From contig LWTK01000084.1 in assembly GCA_003326205.1 (NCBI GenBank), positions 62,001-126,000 on the forward strand: a stretch of DNA of 64,000 bases. The letters are read 5' to 3'. A program made the translations under genes and the position numbers. Source of the stretch: Nostoc sp. ATCC 43529. Its GTDB lineage: Bacteria; Cyanobacteriota; Cyanobacteriia; Cyanobacteriales; Nostocaceae. Below, piece by piece: positions 1 to 7,593 of the stretch (positions are counted from its first letter, which is position 1; each line of letters begins with the position of its first letter). Below the pieces are notes generated by a model, which was given only the letters and a program-made list of their open reading frames with translations, was not told the origin of the DNA and searched no databases.

Positions 1-324
1 GTGGCATTAATTGAGGTGAGTTCTTTTGAAGAAGCGATCGCCATTCTCAATGATACCAATTATGGTCTTTCTTCTTCCGTTTATACCCGCGATATCAACC
101 GCGCTTTTACTGCCATGCGCGACATCGAAGCAGGTATCACTTATATTAACGGCCCTACCATTGGTGCAGAAGTACACTTGCCTTTTGGTGGTGTCAAACA
201 AACCGGCAACGGACACCGCGAAGCCGGCACCACTGCTTTAGATGTGTTCACAGAATGGAAAAGCGTTTATGTTGACTTCTCTGGAAGTTTGCAACGCGCC
301 CAAATAGATAACAGAAATTCGTAA
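1..324 (+). CDS. Aldehyde dehydrogenase, C-terminal fragment (5' end outside window)
   Basis: The reading frame is open from the first base, so only the last 107 residues are present. The motif LPFGGVKQTGNGHREAG, followed by a short tail ending in FTEWKSVYVDF, is the conserved C-terminus of NAD(P)-dependent aldehyde dehydrogenases. The catalytic Cys and the cofactor fold lie upstream of the window. These enzymes oxidise aldehydes to carboxylates in the cytoplasm. The next genes on the same strand are a class III aminotransferase and a DUF1338 oxygenase, so I infer a semialdehyde of amino-acid breakdown as substrate (2-aminoadipate semialdehyde, or succinate semialdehyde as the alternative). 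The family call is firm; the substrate is a guess from context. Confidence 0.85.
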   Translation: MALIEVSSFEEAIAILNDTNYGLSSSVYTRDINRAFTAMRDIEAGITYINGPTIGAEVHLPFGGVKQTGNGHREAGTTALDVFTEWKSVYVDFSGSLQRAQIDNRNS

Positions 325-327
325 TTG

Positions 328-383
328 GGCATTGGTCATTGGTCATTGGTCATTAGTCATTAGTCATTAGTCATTGGTCATAA
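328..383. repeat. STRR-type heptamer tandem repeat
   Basis: About seven copies of the 7-bp unit CATTGGT/CATTAGT follow the aldehyde dehydrogenase stop. Short tandemly repeated repetitive (STRR) heptamers of this kind are typical of heterocystous cyanobacteria. Related runs recur near 41.86-41.95 kb and 56.44-56.47 kb. Confidence 0.8.
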
Positions 384-422
384 GTAATTTGTAGTTCGTA
401 ACAATTACGAATTACAAATTAC
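384..422. repeat. Long AT-rich hairpin
   Basis: Two 18-nt arms (384-401 and 405-422) are complementary apart from one G-T pair and enclose a 3-nt loop. There is no T-run afterwards, so it is more likely a dispersed palindromic repeat than a classical terminator, although it could end transcription or stabilise the upstream message. Confidence 0.6.
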
Positions 423-473
423 CCTAAATAATTACATTTTGCAGTTGGAATTATTCAGTAATTCTAAAAAACT

Positions 474-1787
474 ATGTTAAGTATTCCTGTTAACTTAAAT
501 TTACCTCGGACACCGCGCATAATAACTTCTTTGCCTGGAACTCGCGCTCAAGAAATTATACAACGCGATCGCGCCGTCACCTCTCCTTCTTATACCCGCG
601 ATTATCCCTTGGTTGTGGCTCGCGGTGAAGGTTGTATGGTGGAAGATGTGGACGGCAATGTGTTTCTGGATATGACCGCAGGTATCGCGGTTACCGCCAC
701 GGGACACGCACACCCGGAAGTCGTCAAGGCAATTCAAGAACAGTCGGCGCGTTTGCTGCACATGTCGGGGACGGATTTTTATTATGAACCGATGGTAGAA
801 CTGGCAGAAAAATTGGCTGTTCGCGCCCCGTTTCCCCAGCCAGAGAATAACGCTGGATTTCCCGCCAAAGTATTTTTTACCAATTCTGGGGCAGAGTCTA
901 ACGAAGGGGCGATTAAACTAGCTAGATATTACACCAAGCGATCGCTAATCGTCGCATTTTTAGGCGCATTCCACGGACGCACTTATGGCGCAATGTCTCT
1001 GACTGGTTCCAAAGTAGTGCAGCGAGCCAATTTTGGCCCTTTAGTTCCAGGAGTGACTCATATTCCTTATGGCACTCACGCCAGCTTAGATTACTTAGAA
1101 AAACAGTTATTTACCACAACTTTACCACCGCAAGAAATAGCAGCAATTGTAGTTGAGCCGATTCAAGGCGAAGGTGGATATATCGTACCAGAAGATGGTT
1201 TTTTAAAACGGATTCGGGAAATTTGCGATCGCCACGGTATTTTAATGGTGGTGGATGAAGTACAAGCCGGCATGGGGCGCACTGGTAGATTATTTGCGAT
1301 CGAGCATTGGGGAGTGATGCCTGATATTATTACTACCGCCAAAGGTATCGCCAGCGGTCTGCCTTTAGGGGCGATACTTGCTAGACCAGAGTTAATGACT
1401 TGGCCTCCTGGTTCCCACGCTACCACATTCGGCGGTAATCCCGTAGCTTGTGCGGCTGGTATTGCTACCCTAGAACTGCTAGAAAGCGGTTTAATGACCA
1501 ACGCTACCCAGATGGGAGAATTATTACAAACTGGACTTACCGAATTACATCAAAAATTTCCCAGAGTATCGCCACCACGGGGTAAAGGTTTAATGGTTGC
1601 GGTGGACTTATTAGATGAAGCAGGTAATCTCGATAATAAACTGCGCGATCGTATTATCCAAGAATCCTTTTTACAAGGTCTATTATTACTAGGTTGTGGC
1701 AAAGCAGCAATTCGTTTTTGCCCCCCTCTAATTATCGACAGCCACCAAATCAAAATTGCCCTCCAAATTCTCTCAAATATCCTCTAA
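474..1787 (+). CDS. Class III PLP-dependent aminotransferase (4-aminobutyrate/acetylornithine/lysine type)
   Basis: The 437-residue protein has the full class III (ornithine/GABA) aminotransferase fold. FFTNSGAESNEGAIKLAR near residue 140 binds phosphate, VVDEVQAGMGRTG carries the PLP-ring Asp, and K290 in TTAKGIASG should form the Schiff base. It transfers an amino group from an omega- or alpha-amino acid to 2-oxoglutarate in the cytoplasm. The gene follows an aldehyde dehydrogenase and precedes a DUF1338 protein on the same strand. That order fits lysine 6-aminotransferase or 2-aminoadipate aminotransferase; GABA aminotransferase is the main alternative. The first 25 residues are poorly conserved. 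ATG 474 was chosen because the frame has no other Met before the conserved core. Confidence 0.85.
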   Translation: MLSIPVNLNLPRTPRIITSLPGTRAQEIIQRDRAVTSPSYTRDYPLVVARGEGCMVEDVDGNVFLDMTAGIAVTATGHAHPEVVKAIQEQSARLLHMSGTDFYYEPMVELAEKLAVRAPFPQPENNAGFPAKVFFTNSGAESNEGAIKLARYYTKRSLIVAFLGAFHGRTYGAMSLTGSKVVQRANFGPLVPGVTHIPYGTHASLDYLEKQLFTTTLPPQEIAAIVVEPIQGEGGYIVPEDGFLKRIREICDRHGILMVVDEVQAGMGRTGRLFAIEHWGVMPDIITTAKGIASGLPLGAILARPELMTWPPGSHATTFGGNPVACAAGIATLELLESGLMTNATQMGELLQTGLTELHQKFPRVSPPRGKGLMVAVDLLDEAGNLDNKLRDRIIQESFLQGLLLLGCGKAAIRFCPPLIIDSHQIKIALQILSNIL

Positions 1788-1789
1788 CC

Positions 1790-1829
1790 TCACGCAAAAA
1801 CTCTCCGCGCCTCCGCGCCTCTGCGTGAA
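1790..1829. repeat. GC-rich interspersed repeat (CTCTCCGCGCCTC family)
   Basis: A stretch of GCCTC-rich hexamer/nonamer units ending in TCTGCGTGA. Close relatives occur in inverted orientation at 37229-37262 and 39183-39214, and in this orientation at 39600-39629. It fills the whole spacer between the aminotransferase and the DUF1338 gene. Confidence 0.7.
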
Positions 1830-1855
1830 AAAATCATTCATCCCCCATCAAAATT

Positions 1856-2773
1856 ATGAAACCCCAAATAGCCCTCCATCTCTGGAAACTACTGTGGCAA
1901 CAATACAGCGCCAGAGTAAATTACGCCCGTACTTACCAGCAAATGATTACCGCTGCCGATGGAAACGTCGCCAACGACCACATCGCCTTTCGGTCTTTGC
2001 GTCTATTAGTAGATACTCCCCAAGGTAAAATTAACCTCGGCATTGGCTACCTAGAACAAATTATAGAAGCTTTAGGTTACGTAGCAGCTGGAGAGTATAC
2101 TTTTGCCAAAACTCATCTTTATGCCCGTCATTATTATCATCCACAGCAAGAAGAATTTAACTTACCCAAACTATTTATCAGCGAATTAATTGTTGATGAA
2201 TTGCCTAGCAATATTGCTCAAATCATCTCTCAAACAGTATCTTCAATTGAATATCAACTCGCCTTATCTGTTAATTCTCTTTTAGAAAAAGAACAAAACA
2301 CTGAAACTATCGCCAAACAACTCCAACAAAGATTTACCCGTCCTTGGCTACCTCCCCGGCGTTCCGTTGTCGAAGAAGTGAATCAGGTTACTCAGTATGG
2401 GGCTTGGGTATTGCTGCACGGTTATGCTGTGAACCATTTCACAGGCTACGTTAACGCCCAGAACACCGCAAAATATCCAGATATAGACATTACTGCCAGT
2501 AGTTTGGCTAGCTTAGGCGTACCAATGAAAGCAGAGATAGAGGGAAATGTTGCTTGTGGTTTGCGTCAAACGGCGACTCAAGCAGTAACGGAAATGGTGA
2601 CGGTGCTAGATGATAACAGTGGTCTAGAAATTGAGATTCCTTGGACTTACGCATATTATGAAATTGCCCAGCGCTATCTAGTGGAAGTAGAACCTGGAAA
2701 GCAGGTACTTTTTGATGCTTTTTTAGGAAGTAATGCTCAGCAATTGTTTGAAATGACGCGTTTATCTAAGTAG
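1856..2773 (+). CDS. DUF1338 protein, probable 2-oxoadipate dioxygenase/decarboxylase (HglS-like)
   Basis: The 305-residue protein matches the DUF1338 pattern. NDHIAFRSL supplies H42, AVNHFTGYV supplies H194 and YYEIAQRY supplies E269, spaced as in the His-His-Glu iron site of this family. Characterised members (HglS of Pseudomonas putida and rice FLO7) are Fe(II) oxygenases that convert 2-oxoadipate to D-2-hydroxyglutarate and CO2, a step of lysine breakdown. The gene lies 68 bp after an aminotransferase and an aldehyde dehydrogenase, which are the activities needed to turn lysine into 2-oxoadipate, so context supports the call. Some DUF1338 proteins may act on other 2-oxoacids. No signal peptide is seen; the protein is probably cytoplasmic. 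Confidence 0.75.
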   Translation: MKPQIALHLWKLLWQQYSARVNYARTYQQMITAADGNVANDHIAFRSLRLLVDTPQGKINLGIGYLEQIIEALGYVAAGEYTFAKTHLYARHYYHPQQEEFNLPKLFISELIVDELPSNIAQIISQTVSSIEYQLALSVNSLLEKEQNTETIAKQLQQRFTRPWLPPRRSVVEEVNQVTQYGAWVLLHGYAVNHFTGYVNAQNTAKYPDIDITASSLASLGVPMKAEIEGNVACGLRQTATQAVTEMVTVLDDNSGLEIEIPWTYAYYEIAQRYLVEVEPGKQVLFDAFLGSNAQQLFEMTRLSK

Positions 2774-2826
2774 AAATGGGGCATGGGGCATTGGGTATGA
2801 GATAGAGAGAAAGCTGAATTGCATTG

Positions 2827-3047
2827 ACGAGTATCAAAGACTCGTTCACGAGTATCAAAGACTCGTTCACGAGTATTAAAGACTCGTTCACGAGTATCAA
2901 AGACTCGTCGGCGAGTATCAAAGACTCGTCGGCGAGTATCAAAGACTCGTTCACGAGTATTAAAGACTCGTCGGCGAATATCAAAGATTCGTTCACGAGT
3001 ATTAAAGACTCGTCGGCGAATATCAAAGATTCGTCGGTGAATATCAA
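2827..3047. repeat. 21-bp tandem repeat, each unit a small hairpin (10 copies plus one decayed)
   Basis: Ten contiguous 21-bp units (2827-3036) and a partial eleventh. Each unit has arms of the form CGAGT...ACTCG around ATCAAAG or ATTAAAG. Units 8 and 10 carry CGAAT...ATTCG, that is, both arms changed together. The array is open in at least one frame on both strands because 21 is a multiple of three; I do not regard it as coding. It begins 53 bp after the DUF1338 stop. Confidence 0.9.
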
Positions 3048-3140
3048 ATTGCGATGTGGGTATCGCAACTGTGAAAGCACATCTAGACTTGATACCAAAT
3101 CAGCCTTTATAATCCTATGCTCTCCTGCTTACTGACCTAA

Positions 3141-3173
3141 ATGCGATCGCGTAGCGTCCCGCAGCGATCGCAT
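3141..3173. repeat. HIP1-containing palindrome followed by T-run
   Basis: Arms ATGCGATCGC (3141-3150) and GCGATCGCAT (3164-3173) are perfectly complementary, with a 13-nt loop GTAGCGTCCCGCA, and are followed by ATTTTTTT. It could act as a rho-independent terminator for rightward transcription, but the same loop sequence is common as a dispersed cyanobacterial repeat. Confidence 0.55.
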
Positions 3174-3239
3174 ATTTTTTTAATTTAAAGTCTCCTATGT
3201 CATGTAACAATTATTTTGGTATGAAATAGAGATTAAATA

Positions 3240-4059
3240 GTGAGTTTTGACAACGTTTGTAAGGTTTTAGCTGAAAAATACCCAAGAGAATTTGTTAGTT
3301 GGTTACTGCCCCAAGCACCGACAAAAGGTGCTTAAGACCGAATTGAGTTTAGAACCAATCCGTGCAGATTCTGTGACATTTCTCCAAACAGACAATCGAA
3401 TTTTACACATTGAATTTCAAACTCGCACCATATCAAATCCGCCGCTTCCATTCAGGATGCTGGATTACTCCGTGAGGTTAATACGTCAATATAACGTCCC
3501 TATCACCCAAGTAGTAATTTTTTTACAAGAAACAAATAACGAAATTGCTTTTACTGAAGAATATGTAAATGAGACGACAACTCATCGTTATCGAGTCCTG
3601 CGGATGTGGGAACAAGAATCAGCACTATTTCTTGATAATCCTGCATTATTACCTTTAGCACCATTAACACGAACAACCTCACCCCAAAGGTTGCTATCCC
3701 AGGTTGCCCAGAGTGTTGCTAGAATTTCCGATAGGAATACTAGGCAAGATATTGCAGCTTACGCAGAAATTTTAGCTGGTTTAAAGTTTGAAAAGGAATT
3801 GATTCGTCAATTTTTAAGGGAGGATGTGATGCAAGAGTCAGTAATTTATCAAGATATTTTACAGAAAGGAAAGCAACAAGAAGCCTTTCGGTTTTTGATG
3901 CGTCAGTTAACTCGGCGATTTGGTGAGATAGATTCTTCAATAATTGAACGTATTCGAGGATTGTCTACCGAACAATTAGAAGTATTAGGAGAGGAATTTG
4001 TAGATTTTTCTGAAATATCTGATTTAGTAATTTTACTAGAACAGCAGGAGAGTAGTTAA
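3240..4059 (+). pseudogene. Rpn/DUF4351-family nuclease-like protein, frameshifted
   Basis: The natural start is GTG 3240, giving the usual N-terminus of this cyanobacterial family (SFDNVCKVLAEKYPREFVSW). At about 3324-3328 one extra base throws the frame off and it stops 12 nt later; the rest (VLKTELSLEPIRADSVTFLQ onward) continues in the +1 frame to 4059. The body holds the PD-(D/E)XK-like core (HIEFQTR, residues about 60-70 of the restored protein), the Rpn middle region (MWEQESALFL) and the C-terminal DUF4351 tail (LTRRFGEIDSS). Rpn proteins are DNA endonucleases, often called transposase-like, that spread as multicopy accessory genes. A single-base sequencing error is the alternative to a real mutation. 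The second frame has a TTG at 3292 but lacks the conserved N-terminus from there. Confidence 0.8.
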
Positions 4060-4075
4060 AAAATTAAACACATCA

Positions 4076-4352
4076 GGAATTGATTCGTCAATTTTTAAGG
4101 GAGGATGTGATGCAAGAGTCGGTAATTTATCAAGATATTTTACAAAAGGGACAACAACAGGGACAACAACAAGAAGCCTTTCGGTTTTTAATACGTTTAT
4201 TAACTCGGCGATTTGGTGAGATAGATTCTTCAATAATTGAACGTATTCGAGGATTGTCTACTGAACAATTGGAAGTATTAGGAGAGGAATTTGTAGATTT
4301 TTCTGAAATATCTGATTTAGTAGTTTTACTAGAACAGCAGGAGAGTAGTTAA
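4076..4352 (+). pseudogene. Duplicated 3' fragment of the Rpn-family gene
   Basis: This stretch repeats 3795-4059 almost base for base, starting at GGAATTGATTCGTC, with an extra 12 nt that inserts a second GQQQ motif. It encodes only the last 90 or so residues (DVMQESVIYQDILQKG to the LLEQQESS end) and lacks the catalytic core, so it is a tandem partial duplication rather than a separate gene. Divergence between copies is small, mostly silent or conservative, so the duplication is recent. Confidence 0.8.
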
Positions 4353-4357
4353 AAAAT

Positions 4358-4391
4358 GAAGAAGAATCATTGGTCAGAATGATTCTTCTTC
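4358..4391. terminator. Perfect 14-bp hairpin after the Rpn remnants
   Basis: Arms GAAGAAGAATCATT (4358-4371) and its exact complement (4378-4391) enclose a 6-nt loop GGTCAG. It follows the duplicate's stop codon by a few bases. The T-tract is weak (AATAGTTGTTT), so termination is plausible but not certain. Confidence 0.5.
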
Positions 4392-4524
4392 AATAGTTGT
4401 TTAATTCAGAAATTGACACAAGAAGGGCAATTAAAAATCCTAGATGCGATCGCACCTCCAAAATACCTTCACTCTCAGCTTTCGATCGCTGCGATCGCGT
4501 CTAAAATTGCCCCGTTCCCCATTT

Positions 4525-6510
4525 TCATTTAACAAATTCCGGTAGTTCTATCCAAAAACGACTACCTTGGGAGACTTCTGACTCCATACCTACTTGTCCA
4601 CCCATGCGTTCGATGCCTTTACGGACGATCGCTAGTCCAATTCCTGTACCAGGGTAGGCTTCTATGCTGTGTAGACGCTCAAAAACACCAAAAATTCGCT
4701 CCCAATGCTGCGGTGAAATGCCTATGCCGTTGTCTTCTACCCACAACCGCACGCAGCGATCGCGGCGTTCTGTCCAGATTCTGACTTGAGGTTGAACTCC
4801 AGAAGGTACAAATTTAATGGCATTGGTTACTAGGTTTGTAACAATTTGCTCAACGGTGCGGTAATTGCCTACAAATTCTAACAGTGGTTCAGCAATTGTC
4901 ACTTGGGCTTGGTTTTGTTGCAGGGATACTTCTAATTGCGCCAGCACTTGCTTGACTAGCGAGTTGAGGTTAATTGGTTGCAAAGGCAAATCAATTCGAC
5001 TCAAGCGGCTGTATTCTAATAAGTCTATCAACAGGTTGTCCATGCGCTCGACGTTACTGGCGATGCGATGGAGTAAATCTTGCCCGCCTGAATTCAATAC
5101 GGTATCGTAGTCTTCTAAGAGAATAGTGGCAAATCCCCGAATAGCACGCAGAGGTTCTTGTAAGTCGTGGGAGATGGAATAGGCAAAGGCTTCTAAGTCA
5201 CTGTTGGCTTCTTCAAGCTGTTGTGTGCGGTTGTGAACTAGTTGTTCGAGTTGTTCGGTATAACGCTGCAATTGTTCGCGCAAGCGAGATTGCTGAATGG
5301 CGATCGCTAACTGATTTGCCACCTCGCGGGCAATTTCTACGTCTTCCTCAGTTAATGACCACGGTTGAATTACTCCCACGTTCAAAGAACCGATTAGCTG
5401 TTGTTGAGCAATCACAGGTACATTCATAATTAAGCGAATGCCTTGGTCGAACAGATGTTGTTGAACGCGATAGAGTCTAGGATGCTCAGCTAGGTTTTCA
5501 ATCATCATCACCTGGTTTTGTTGCAAGTTTTCAATGTTGCCAAAATCATGTAATGAGAAAGTTTCGCCCACGGCAAAGCCAATGCGATCGCTAGACTGGA
5601 CAGCTAAAACAGTGGCTTGTTGCTGTTCCAAATCAAATAATGTCACATCAATTAATTGGCAGGGAAGTAAGGGATAAGTCGCAGCTAAGGCCGCTTGGGC
5701 AATTCCTTTGGGAGAAATTGCCCCCAAAATCGACCGATCTAACTCTTGGAGAGTTTGTAATCTTGTAGCGTAGCGCTTTAGTGCTTCTTCTGAGCGTTTG
5801 CGCCCGGTGATGTCTTCCACTAGCCCATCAATCACCTCCTCTCCATTGGTAATATTGAGAGTTTCATTTACTGATACCCATATATAGCTACCATCTTTTC
5901 TCCGTATCCTTAATTCCCGTTCTCGTCTTTTGTTTGGTGTAATATCTCCAGATCTGGAAAAAATTTCATTAAAGTTAGTATTAGACTCAATTTCTTCTAA
6001 AGAATCAAGCCTCAAAAGGCTGAGAAATGCACTGTTGACTTCTAATAAACGTCCGTCGGGAATTGCCCGAAATACGCCAACATTTAATTGATTGAGTAAA
6101 GATTGCAGGCGGTTCTCTAAAAAGCTAGCTCTACGGCGAGTTTCATTGCGTTCTAAGACAGACCTCACCGTTGCAGATAAACGAACTAAGTGCTTGGGTG
6201 ACTTGATAATATAATCATCGAGTCCGCTTTTCATTGCCTCAACGGCGATTTCCTGATTGCCTGTGTTAGTAAACATAATTACCGGGCGATCGGGATAGCG
6301 GTTCTTCAAAAGATGTAGTATTTCCAAACCATTGTTCCAACGAAGTTGATAATCAGTGATTGTTAGATCGAAGCGACCTGCTGCCAATGCTTGCTCAAAC
6401 TTTTCTGGTTCACCCACTTCCTCTATTTCTACATCAGGGAATTCTCGCCGCATCTCCCGGATAATCATAAAACGGTCATTTGGATTGTCGTCAATAATCA
6501 GAATGTGCAT
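4525..6510 (-). CDS. Receiver-PAS-GAF sensor histidine kinase
   Basis: The 661-residue protein starts with a receiver domain (about 1-125, phosphoacceptor D53 in TITDYQ, Lys in IIKSPKH). A PAS domain with PAC motif follows (about 135-245), then a GAF domain (about 260-415), a coiled-coil linker, HisKA with H448 in SISHDLQEPLR and a HATPase_c domain with EDNGIGIS and GTGIGLAI. The kinase part is of the Cph1-like type common in cyanobacteria. No transmembrane segment is seen, so it is cytoplasmic. The ORF could start three codons earlier, but ATG 6510 directly precedes the receiver's first strand (HILIIDDN). Its receiver-PAS half is closely related to the kinase at 9535-12030 and its kinase half to that at 7594-8868. 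The GAF domain has no obvious bilin Cys. Signal unknown. Confidence 0.85.
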   Translation of the reverse strand: MHILIIDDNPNDRFMIIREMRREFPDVEIEEVGEPEKFEQALAAGRFDLTITDYQLRWNNGLEILHLLKNRYPDRPVIMFTNTGNQEIAVEAMKSGLDDYIIKSPKHLVRLSATVRSVLERNETRRRASFLENRLQSLLNQLNVGVFRAIPDGRLLEVNSAFLSLLRLDSLEEIESNTNFNEIFSRSGDITPNKRRERELRIRRKDGSYIWVSVNETLNITNGEEVIDGLVEDITGRKRSEEALKRYATRLQTLQELDRSILGAISPKGIAQAALAATYPLLPCQLIDVTLFDLEQQQATVLAVQSSDRIGFAVGETFSLHDFGNIENLQQNQVMMIENLAEHPRLYRVQQHLFDQGIRLIMNVPVIAQQQLIGSLNVGVIQPWSLTEEDVEIAREVANQLAIAIQQSRLREQLQRYTEQLEQLVHNRTQQLEEANSDLEAFAYSISHDLQEPLRAIRGFATILLEDYDTVLNSGGQDLLHRIASNVERMDNLLIDLLEYSRLSRIDLPLQPINLNSLVKQVLAQLEVSLQQNQAQVTIAEPLLEFVGNYRTVEQIVTNLVTNAIKFVPSGVQPQVRIWTERRDRCVRLWVEDNGIGISPQHWERIFGVFERLHSIEAYPGTGIGLAIVRKGIERMGGQVGMESEVSQGSRFWIELPEFVK

Positions 6511-7136
6511 GAGAAGCAAAAAAATTTGATGCTTGAGAAGCTCTAAGTGCAGAACACTTACTAAAGAAAGTAGATTTAATAACTTGCAATTTTTGTACTA
6601 TCTGTTAAGAATGTAATACATAAGTTCTAAATCTTTCGGTATCGTACTCTTGGCGAGAAGACACTTTACTAAGGAATCTCAACTTAAAGCTATTTCTAGA
6701 TAAATAGACCATGCTTTAGAGGTAAAGCGCAATGCTCATTGGTCTTAACTAGTGTTAACTCTAAGATAGAAATAGCTTAACTGTTATTTTGGTCACCCGC
6801 CTTAAACTTTAGTTCAAGGCTAATAACAAAAGCTTACTGAACTAGACGAAAGATTTTTAAGGTATTTAGTCATCTTCAGATGACTTGTGCTATTAGCAAG
6901 GAACTTCACTTTTAGGTAAAGTTGGCATATATAAGCAATGCCCTTTATCCTTACAAAACAATAGTTCAATCCAGCAAATTTATTCATGAATTACGAATTA
7001 CATACCTTGCTTTTCAGACCTTAGCGAGTATTAAGTATTACGAATTACTTAATGATGCCTTTTCTAGGCTAAACCATTATTGACACTTCCACCCTTTTAA
7101 GAAGTGGAATTGCAACGTTTGAGCGAATAAAGTTGT
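6511..7136. other. Gene-free spacer, 626 bp
   Basis: AT-rich spacer between two minus-strand signalling genes. Short direct/inverted copies of ATTACGAATTAC occur near 6987-7047. No convincing ORF, RNA gene or terminator was recognised; the promoter of the kinase at 4525-6510 should lie at its left edge. Confidence 0.6.
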
Positions 7137-7589
7137 CTAACTGAGGTAAACCAACGGCTGTTGATTTAAATTTAGCCAATAGGCATTAAGTAACTTTATC
7201 ATTGCGGTTAAATCATTGAATGCCACGGGTTTAACTAAATAAGAATTAACACCCAAGTCATAAGCTTTATGAACGTCGGTTGTTTCTTTAGAAGTTGTCA
7301 ACACAATGACTGGTAGGCGTTTGAGTTCAGGTTGTTGTTTGAGCCACTCCAAAACCTCAAACCCAGATTTACGGGGCATTTTCAGGTCTAACAAAAACAG
7401 TATCGGCAGAGGGTAGCGTTCTCGGTCAGCATATTCTCCTTCACCACACAGGTAAGAAATAGCGGTTTCTCCGTTGCTGACAACTTGTAGGGGTTGCATC
7501 AGATTAGCTTTGCGTAAAGCACGACGAATTAACAGGACTTGATTGGAGTCGTCTTCTGCCAGTAAAATTGTCTGCTGCTCTATGTTCAT
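7137..7589 (-). CDS. Rcp1-type single-domain response regulator
   Basis: The 150-residue protein is one receiver domain with acidic pair EDD near residue 12, phosphoacceptor D68 in LFLLDLKMPRKSG, the switch Thr in VLTTSKE and the Lys in YLVKPV. The insert after the first helices (CGEGEYADRERYPLP) is typical of the Rcp1 family, partners of phytochrome-like kinases. No output domain is present, so it works by phosphotransfer or protein contact. A longer start at 7619 would overlap the upstream kinase by 26 bp; ATG 7589 leaves a 4-bp gap and matches the family's length. It is almost certainly co-transcribed with, and phosphorylated by, the kinase directly upstream. Confidence 0.88.
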   Translation of the reverse strand: MNIEQQTILLAEDDSNQVLLIRRALRKANLMQPLQVVSNGETAISYLCGEGEYADRERYPLPILFLLDLKMPRKSGFEVLEWLKQQPELKRLPVIVLTTSKETTDVHKAYDLGVNSYLVKPVAFNDLTAMIKLLNAYWLNLNQQPLVYLS

Positions 7590-7593
7590 GTTC

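Noticed and set aside
1..1787. GABA shunt pair (gabD-gabT)
   Set aside because: Possible, but the adjacent DUF1338 oxygenase makes a lysine/2-aminoadipate role at least as likely; the sequence alone cannot decide, so no symbols were given.
2827..3047. CRISPR array
   Set aside because: The units are contiguous with no unique spacers, and no cas gene is present in the window. The same holds for 9301-9510.
2766..3135. Open reading frames of about 100 residues on both strands across the 21-bp hairpin array
   Set aside because: They exist only because the repeat period is a multiple of three and has no stop in those frames; the peptides are pure heptad repeats without start signals or a conserved flank.
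3292..4059. Intact Rpn-family gene starting at TTG 3292
   Set aside because: The first 12 residues in that frame are unlike the family; the true N-terminus is in another frame from GTG 3240, so the gene is frameshifted.
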